Shown here one piece after another: positions 45,834-51,035 of a DNA stretch of 51,035 nt. The DNA lies in contig JAPKZK010000189.1 of the NCBI GenBank assembly GCA_026393835.1, positions 1 to 51,035 of the forward strand. The letters run 5' to 3'. The notes under the pieces were generated by a model, which was given only the letters and a program-made list of their open reading frames with translations, made no database searches and was not told the origin of the DNA. Origin of the DNA: Candidatus Aminicenantota bacterium (GTDB lineage: Bacteria > Acidobacteriota > Aminicenantia > UBA2199). The position numbers and the translations under genes are program-made. Each line of letters begins with the position of its first letter. The first letter of the stretch is position 1.

Positions 45834-46888
45834 TATCTTTTCCCTTTCTCCAGGTGGAGCAGCAGCAGGCCGAAGGCCAGTAGAAAGATACGGCGAATGC
45901 GGCGGATGACGGCCAGGCTGAGCCCCACCGAGCCGCTGAAATACATGGTTTTCAACACCAGCACGTACATACCCTCCTGCACACCCCAGTGGCCAGGCAC
46001 GATGAATAAGATTGTATTGGCGATGGTCACCGCGGCGCTGATGAACCAGGAACCGAGAAAACCCACCGGTTGGTGCAGCACCCGCAGCACAATCAGCACC
46101 TCAAAAACTCCCACCAGCCGCGCCACAAAGTGCAGCCCGACCGCCAGTAGGATATAGACTACATTGCGCTGATATAACCGGCGCATGTTCTCGTCGAGGA
46201 TGCGCAGCATCTCCTCCTTCTTCTTCAACAACCGGCGCACCGCCGGGATCCAGCCGAAAAAGCTCATGGCCGAACGATAGAAGCCGCGGAACTGGAAAAA
46301 GACCAGCAGGGCGATGGCCGGCAGCAGCACTAGCAGGCAGACTACGGCCGGCATCATCAGCGCTTGCGGGATGGGAAAAAACAAGATTGTAATCAGGATG
46401 CCGCAGGCCATGAACAAGGCGCCGGCGATGGACTCGACCGTCTTGTCAACCATGATCCCTGCGACGCCCTCCTTGAGGGGGATGCGGGGCTTGACCAGGA
46501 AGGCGCGCATGGCATCGCCGCCCAGGTTGGCCGTCGGCAACACGGTGTTCATGGTGTCGCTGATGATCTTGATGCGTACAAAAAAAAGCAGAGGGGCCCG
46601 CTGAAACAACCTGTTCTGGATGATGTACCAGGAGGCGGCCTGCAGCACCACCCAAACCATCTGCACCAGCAAGATCACGGCGAACCAGCCGCCGAAGTGG
46701 GAGATGTTGTCCAGGATGTTCCGCCAGCCCATGCGATAGACGAGGTAGAGGAAAACGCCCACCCCGACCCCGGTGAGCAGCCAACGCAGCAGCTTGCGCA
46801 GGGGACTGTCGGCCAGGGCGGCGTCAATCGCCTCCCCGTCGCCGCCGCTCTGCCCCTGGGAGTGGTATTTTTCGAAATCGGGACCCAT
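45833..46888 (-). CDS. YbhN/LPG-synthase-TM-like integral membrane protein (UPF0104)
   Basis: A 351-residue protein with about eight membrane helices. It shows the family blocks LLFFVRIKIISDTMNTVLPTANLGGDAMRAF and the late GHWGVQEG. Members resemble the flippase part of lysylphosphatidylglycerol synthase and are often found with glycosyltransferases for lipid-linked glycans. It starts 1 nt after the glycosyltransferase stop, so the two are coupled. This gene and the next are visibly GC-richer than the upstream secreted-protein gene, with CTG/GCC/CGC codons dominating, which may mark a separate origin for 45.8-48.1 kb. Confidence 0.85.
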   Translation of the reverse strand: MGPDFEKYHSQGQSGGDGEAIDAALADSPLRKLLRWLLTGVGVGVFLYLVYRMGWRNILDNISHFGGWFAVILLVQMVWVVLQAASWYIIQNRLFQRAPLLFFVRIKIISDTMNTVLPTANLGGDAMRAFLVKPRIPLKEGVAGIMVDKTVESIAGALFMACGILITILFFPIPQALMMPAVVCLLVLLPAIALLVFFQFRGFYRSAMSFFGWIPAVRRLLKKKEEMLRILDENMRRLYQRNVVYILLAVGLHFVARLVGVFEVLIVLRVLHQPVGFLGSWFISAAVTIANTILFIVPGHWGVQEGMYVLVLKTMYFSGSVGLSLAVIRRIRRIFLLAFGLLLLHLEKGKR

Positions 46889-46889
46889 G

Positions 46890-48116
46890 TTACTTTTCGC
46901 CTGGAATAGGGACTGGAGGGATCAATGACCTGTACAACCGCAGGTGTTCCCGGGCCACCAGGGACCACGAGGTCTCGCGTCCCAGGATGGTGGAGGCATT
47001 CATCGCCCGCCTACGGAAAGGTTCATCGGACAGGATGCGGATCAGGGCGCGGCTCCAGGCCCCGACATCGCCCGGTGGGGGAAATAGATCGCTCAGGCTT
47101 TCACCCCAGGCGTCGATCGCCTCGGCGAAGGTTGGGACATTCGAACATATGGCCGGCCGGCCGGCTGCCAACACCCGGTGGAAAACTCCACTGGCTGATC
47201 CGTAGCGCCTCAGGTAAGGGAAGACGGTTACCTCGGCCGTGTTGATTCGCGCCCAGAGTTCGTCGTCGGGGATGTATTCTGCGCGGCGGATAAGCCAACC
47301 CCCTTTCAACCCTGTACGCATCCCGGCATGCAGCCAGAGGCGGTAAAGCCGGTCCAGGGAGTTGTTGGCGCGTTCGTTACCCACCACCACCAGGCAGGCC
47401 CCCGGGATTCTCCGGACGACTGTTGGGAAGGCCTGGATCACAATGTGCAGCCCCTTGCGGCGAAAGATGTTGCCGGCGAATAGCACTACCCGCCGGTCCG
47501 CCATGCCCATCGTGTCCGGTATCTTAGCCGGGGCGATCTCCTCACTTGTCCAGGTGCCATGGGGAATGACTGCGATGCGGTCGGTCGGGATGCCATTCTC
47601 CTGTAGGAATGTCAAGGTTCCGGCTCGCTGATGAACAATTACCCGCTCCACGTTCGCCGCCAGCAGGCGATAGAAGTCGGCCGGCCAGCGGCGGAGGGGG
47701 GTCGGCGGCCAGACGCCGTGCAGGGTCACCACACAGGGAATGCGGCGGGCATTGAGCCCGGCCAGGAAAAGGGCCAGGTCGTGGCCATGACCAATATACA
47801 GGCCGTGCTGGATGTGTACCAATTGGGGGTGAGCGGCGTCGATGGCTTCCAGGAAGACGCATGGCCAATAAGGGGGTAATTCCCTGCCGCGCCAATCGCC
47901 GGTTTTTAGCCCTGGTTTCCCGGGGAAGATATCTGCTGGGGCCAGGATAGAACAATGCGGGCCCTGCAATCGATACTCCTCGATCAATCGGGAGGTGTAG
48001 TTACCGATCCCGTTCTGGCTTTCCGGATGCGGCGCAACCAGGGCGATCCGCATCGGGGGTGAAGCGATGCCCGGCGAGTCAGGCGATAATTCCCGAATAT
48101 TAACAGTTTTCTGCAT
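46890..48116 (-). CDS. Family 4 glycosyltransferase
   Basis: A 408-residue GT-B enzyme. The N-terminal domain starts MRIALVAPHPESQNGIGNYTSRL after a 21-residue extension and includes LVHIQHGLYIGHGHDLAL. The C-terminal donor domain carries VVLFAGNIFRRKGLHIVIQAF and FPYLRRYGSASGVFHRVLAAGRPAI, the E/G-x7-E-type region of GT4. It probably adds a hexose to a lipid-linked or surface glycan using a nucleotide-sugar donor on the cytoplasmic face. Spacing to the methyltransferase gene upstream is 15 nt. The start could also be the internal ATG at 48053 before RIALV. Confidence 0.9.
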   Translation of the reverse strand: MQKTVNIRELSPDSPGIASPPMRIALVAPHPESQNGIGNYTSRLIEEYRLQGPHCSILAPADIFPGKPGLKTGDWRGRELPPYWPCVFLEAIDAAHPQLVHIQHGLYIGHGHDLALFLAGLNARRIPCVVTLHGVWPPTPLRRWPADFYRLLAANVERVIVHQRAGTLTFLQENGIPTDRIAVIPHGTWTSEEIAPAKIPDTMGMADRRVVLFAGNIFRRKGLHIVIQAFPTVVRRIPGACLVVVGNERANNSLDRLYRLWLHAGMRTGLKGGWLIRRAEYIPDDELWARINTAEVTVFPYLRRYGSASGVFHRVLAAGRPAICSNVPTFAEAIDAWGESLSDLFPPPGDVGAWSRALIRILSDEPFRRRAMNASTILGRETSWSLVAREHLRLYRSLIPPVPIPGEK

Positions 48117-48131
48117 TATGGGCGTGATTCC

Positions 48132-48929
48132 TTAGCGAATTTCATGTAAATGAACGATCAACTGCCGCTTGACTCTTTCCCACAGGGTCGTCCGGTCGGC
48201 CAGGCAGCTCCTGATCGTATTCAAATTCAAGTGCGACCAGTCTTCACCCTTGAACTCCTTGTCTTTCAGGCCCGCCCCGCTTTCGTCGAATTTGTCGATA
48301 TCGTCGATATAAATGACGCACTCGCTCTTCACGAAATCGTGGATCAAGCGGATCTCTTCGAATAATGGGACCTGGTTTTCCGCGGTCGCCCGGTCGCCGG
48401 CGCAGCCGGTATCGACCTTGTAACCTTTCCACCGGCTGGCTTTCCAGTCCGTTGTGTGGTCGCCGCTGAAATGGGCGTCCAGGTAGAACAAGCAGGGGCC
48501 CTGGAGTTTTGGAACCAGGTCTTCCAGGACGGCCCGTGAATCTCCGAACAGGACCTTGATCCCGGGATGCTTCTTTAATCGCAACACGGCTTTCTCGAAT
48601 AGGTCCCGGTTGATTTCGATGGTGTAAACCTCGGGAAAGTACCGGTTCAACTTCAGGGCGGAATCGCCGAACAGGGTCCCCGTCTCGACGGCTATCGGGT
48701 AATCCCGGCAATTCACGTATTTAGTGACATTTTTCATATGGAATTTCATCGCGGGCTTATTGTACTCTTCATCGGGGAGAGAATCAAGTATTTCGAAAAA
48801 AAACTTCAACTCCCCTCTCCGGGATAGAACCTGCCTTTCCCCTTCAACTACTTCCGCTTCACTCCCAGTGTTCTGTTTAAGTCGCTTTTGAATGAAAGGG
48901 ATTGAATTGCAAATGTTTTTCATGTACAA
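48132..48929 (-). CDS. Class I SAM-dependent methyltransferase-like protein
   Basis: A 265-residue protein. Motif I is AVETGTLFGDSAL (~residues 79-91), followed by YTIEINRDLFEKA (acidic ribose-binding residue) and VLFGDSRAVLEDL. The post-motif IV stretch LFYLDAHFSGDH and a later IYIDDIDKFD could bind a metal, as in TylF-like or catechol-type O-methyltransferases. The substrate is probably a sugar or lipid-linked glycan, given the glycosyltransferase and YbhN-like gene in the same direction downstream. ATG 48929 or 48923 are both possible starts. Confidence 0.75.
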   Translation of the reverse strand: MYMKNICNSIPFIQKRLKQNTGSEAEVVEGERQVLSRRGELKFFFEILDSLPDEEYNKPAMKFHMKNVTKYVNCRDYPIAVETGTLFGDSALKLNRYFPEVYTIEINRDLFEKAVLRLKKHPGIKVLFGDSRAVLEDLVPKLQGPCLFYLDAHFSGDHTTDWKASRWKGYKVDTGCAGDRATAENQVPLFEEIRLIHDFVKSECVIYIDDIDKFDESGAGLKDKEFKGEDWSHLNLNTIRSCLADRTTLWERVKRQLIVHLHEIR

Positions 48930-48974
48930 TTCTTATCGAAAACCAACTAAATTTGATTTTTTGCGAGCGACAAA

Positions 48975-50246
48975 ATGATTACATTAATCGAAGCTAAGAA
49001 TTTCCGCTGTTTACGCTATATTCGGCAGCCCCTGGATCGTTTCCATGTACTTGTGGGACCTAATGCCAGCGGCAAGACCACGTTTCTCGATGTCGTTGCT
49101 TTCCTGGGCCAACTTGTCTCCGAAGGCCTTGATGCCGCCATTTATGAAAGAACTCAGAACTTTCGCGATTTGACCTGGGGAAGAGAGGGCGATGGCTTTG
49201 AACTGGGCATTGAAGTCGCCATACCGGAAGATCGCCGCACTCTACTTAAAGATAAAGATTTTAATACCATCCGTTATGAATTGTCTTTTTCAATAGACGC
49301 CGATTCGCAAGGATTTGGAATCAGAACGGAAAAAGTTGTTTTAAAAAATTCCGAACACCTCTCAAAAACATCAAAAGAAAATCGTAGAGAGTTATTTCCG
49401 GACAATATAGGAAACCCTCCAAAAACAATCATTTCTCCAATGGGTATAAAGGGGAACCATACAATAATAAACAAAGATACTTCCGGGAATGATAAATTTT
49501 ATTCGGAAGCGCCCCAAACGAGAATAAGAAATTGGGCGGCATTTAAATTAGGATTTCGAAAATCGGCATTGGGAAATTTACCGGAAGATGAGGAGATGTT
49601 CCCGGTTGCCACCTGGCTAAAAAAATTTCTTAGCGATGGGACTCAACAACTCATTCTTAACAGTTTGTTGATCCGCAAAGCCAGCCCCCCCGGCCAGGTA
49701 CGGGGATTCAAAGCGGATGGATCGAATTTGCCCTGGGTCATCCACGATCTTCAACAAAAGCACCCAGAAAATTTTACCAATTGGATCAGTCATTTACAAA
49801 CGGCCCTTCCCGATATCGAGGATATTAAAACGATAGAAAGACCTGAGGATAAACACCGCTACCTGGTGCTTAAGTACCGGGGTGGGCTGGAAGTCCCCTC
49901 CTGGATGGCGTCCGACGGCACCCTTCGGCTCCTGGCCCTTACCTTACCCGCTTACTTGCCCGGGTTAACCGGCGTCTATTTAATCGAAGAACCGGAGAAC
50001 GGAATACACCCACGGGCAGTAGAGACCGCTTTCCAATCGCTTTCTTCTGTTTATCAAACCCAGGTTTTATTAGCCACCCATTCCCCTGTTATCCTTAGTA
50101 TGGTCGATGCAGAAAAGGTATTGTGTTTTGCAAAGACAGAAAAAGGAGAAACCGATATCGTCCTGGGCAGCGATCACCCGAAACTTAGAGAATGGAAGGG
50201 AGAAACCAATCTCGGTGAACTCTTTGCCGGGGGTGTCCTGGGATGA
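48975..50246 (+). CDS. ABC-type AAA_21 ATPase of a defence-like gene pair
   Basis: A 423-residue SMC/OLD-like ATPase. Walker A is GPNASGKTT (28-36), the signature-like region is WMASDGTLRLLALTLPAYLP, Walker B is VYLIEEPENGIHP, and the H-loop is LLATHSPVIL. It lacks the C-terminal TOPRIM domain of OLD proteins; a separate TOPRIM-like partner overlaps its stop by 4 nt (ATGA). Such ATPase-nuclease pairs include PARIS (AriA-AriB), AbiL and related antiphage systems, in which the ATPase is a sensor scaffold. The exact type needs a profile search. It is divergent from the methyltransferase gene with a 45-bp gap. Confidence 0.85.
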   Translation: MITLIEAKNFRCLRYIRQPLDRFHVLVGPNASGKTTFLDVVAFLGQLVSEGLDAAIYERTQNFRDLTWGREGDGFELGIEVAIPEDRRTLLKDKDFNTIRYELSFSIDADSQGFGIRTEKVVLKNSEHLSKTSKENRRELFPDNIGNPPKTIISPMGIKGNHTIINKDTSGNDKFYSEAPQTRIRNWAAFKLGFRKSALGNLPEDEEMFPVATWLKKFLSDGTQQLILNSLLIRKASPPGQVRGFKADGSNLPWVIHDLQQKHPENFTNWISHLQTALPDIEDIKTIERPEDKHRYLVLKYRGGLEVPSWMASDGTLRLLALTLPAYLPGLTGVYLIEEPENGIHPRAVETAFQSLSSVYQTQVLLATHSPVILSMVDAEKVLCFAKTEKGETDIVLGSDHPKLREWKGETNLGELFAGGVLG

Positions 50247-50878
50247 ATAGCGAACAGGACCGGTATGATCTCGTGGTATTAGTCGCGGATAAAAATATGG
50301 AAAATTCCATCAAAGGGATTTTAGAAAGACCGGAGTCCATTCGAATCAAAAAAATAAAATCTGAAATTTATACTCACCCACACAGGGATCCTGGCTGTCG
50401 CAATAAAGGACACGATTATCTACGTCCTTTCGTAAATAGTTGCCGGCACGCATTGGTTATATTAGATAAGGAAGGGTGTGGAAAGGAAAAATTAACCAGG
50501 GAAGCACTGGAGAATGAAATAGAAGATCATTTGAAGATATCCGGATGGGGAGATCGAGCGGCCGCTGTCGTAATTGACCCTGAGTTGGAGAATTGGTTAT
50601 GGAGCGATTCCCCTGAGGTAGAATTCGTACTGGGTTGGAAAGGGAAAAATCCACCGCTTCGCCGTTGGCTTGAAGATAAGGGATTTTTAAGCGGTAATTC
50701 CGTTAAACCGTCTCAGCCGAAGGAAGCGGTGGAAAGCGCATTGAGAATTGCAAATAAACCCAGGTCTTCTTCTATATTTTATCAACTGGCCAAAGCGGTT
50801 AGTTTAAAGCACTGCCAGGACCCGGCTTTTTTAAAATTCAAAACGAAACTTTTCCAATGGTTCGGTCAGAAATTCTAA
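50243..50878 (+). CDS. TOPRIM-like nuclease partner of the upstream ATPase
   Basis: A 211-residue protein coupled to the ATPase gene by ATGA. The reading DLVVLVADKNMENSI, the acidic strand HALVILDKEGCG and VVIDPELENWLW form the acidic pattern of DUF4276/TOPRIM-like effectors. The basic second half contains KPSQPKEAVESALRIANKPRSSSIFYQ-type helices (split here by family comparison only). In ATPase-TOPRIM systems this partner is the toxic effector, cutting tRNA or DNA on infection. I have a weak memory of similar proteins annotated as MAD4 of the methylation-associated defence system, but I cannot confirm it. The type III Mod is 18 kb away. Confidence 0.65.
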   Translation: MNSEQDRYDLVVLVADKNMENSIKGILERPESIRIKKIKSEIYTHPHRDPGCRNKGHDYLRPFVNSCRHALVILDKEGCGKEKLTREALENEIEDHLKISGWGDRAAAVVIDPELENWLWSDSPEVEFVLGWKGKNPPLRRWLEDKGFLSGNSVKPSQPKEAVESALRIANKPRSSSIFYQLAKAVSLKHCQDPAFLKFKTKLFQWFGQKF

Positions 50879-50913
50879 TTTTATAAAATTACGGGCGTCC
50901 ACGGGGGGACGCC
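50877..50913. terminator. Palindrome and hairpin after the ATPase-TOPRIM pair
   Basis: Perfect palindrome AATTTTATAAAATT (50877-50890), overlapping the stop codon, then GGCGTCC paired with GGACGCC (to 50913). It is a plausible transcript end, but no T-run follows the second stem. Confidence 0.45.
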
Positions 50914-50959
50914 GCGACACTTCTACAAAAATTAATCGAAATTTGGAATAATCATGAGT

Positions 50960-51004
50960 TTTCAATTCGGTAGGGGCAGGCCCCCGTGTCTGCCCCAATT
51001 GAAA
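50960..51004. repeat. Intergenic palindromic repeat (GTAGGGGC...GCCCC family)
   Basis: TTTCAATT (50960-50967) pairs with AATTGAAA (50997-51004) around GGGGCAG ... CTGCCCC. The core GTAGGGGCAGGCCCCCGTGT matches the in-frame copy at 45385. Confidence 0.75.
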
Positions 51005-51035
51005 TTTCTTGTTTCTAGGTCAAAATGAGAATTGC

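Noticed and set aside
46364..46909. 181-codon forward reading
   Set aside because: Shadow of the YbhN-like gene, which has clear membrane-protein and family features on the other strand.

Overview
This window looks like a piece of the chromosome of a Gram-negative, didermic bacterium of intermediate GC. It carries a lipobox sulfatase, an OmpA-type protein, a beta-barrel outer-membrane protein, surface-polysaccharide genes and large secreted BACON/Ig-like proteins. Propeller-type hybrid sensors and KLxLxKxTI leader peptides recall Bacteroidota, but Shine-Dalgarno sites (AGGAGG) and sigma70-like promoters (TTGACA-17-TAAAAT) are plentiful, which argues against that phylum. An Acidobacteriota/Aminicenantes-like source fits better; this is inference, with no rRNA or marker gene to prove it.

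Layout. 1-4.9 kb: the edge of an AAA-ATPase-like gene, a PAS hybrid histidine kinase, a STAND-like ATPase, a winged-helix remnant, an XRE regulator, a 51-residue ORF and a 21-bp tandem array. 5-7.9 kb: a plant-type LRR surface protein. 8-12.6 kb: polysaccharide genes (FlaA1/WbpM-type nucleotide-sugar dehydratase, a membrane-anchored unknown, a DUF2142-like membrane protein). 12.6-17.8 kb: a defence cassette, namely a second 21-bp array, a Hachiman-like nuclease/helicase pair, a HicB-like antitoxin, a nested inverted repeat and a winged-helix remnant. 17.8-25 kb: sulfatase lipoprotein, large secreted protein, rfbC and rfbB. 25.9-31.2 kb: a type III restriction-modification operon bracketed by a perfect 22-bp direct repeat, with a foreign-looking specificity segment inside mod. 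31.2-41.8 kb: two propeller regulators (one full hybrid kinase, one lacking a kinase) interleaved with two leader-peptide genes of the class I lanthipeptide-like type, two unknown small proteins and a beta-barrel protein with paired operator-like palindromes. 42-45.8 kb: OmpA-like protein and a third secreted BACON/Ig-like protein. 45.8-48.9 kb: YbhN-like flippase-type protein, glycosyltransferase and methyltransferase. 49-50.9 kb: an ATPase/TOPRIM-like defence pair.

The main theme is a surface-polysaccharide and secreted-protein region into which at least three defence modules have been inserted. Three large secreted proteins share one C-terminal module. Small palindromic repeats recur, and two of them lie in frame inside coding sequences. 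The most original candidate system is the pairing of two orphan RiPP-like precursor peptides with propeller-type transmembrane regulators; no modification enzyme or transporter for them is present in the window. All functional statements are read from motifs; no database search was possible.
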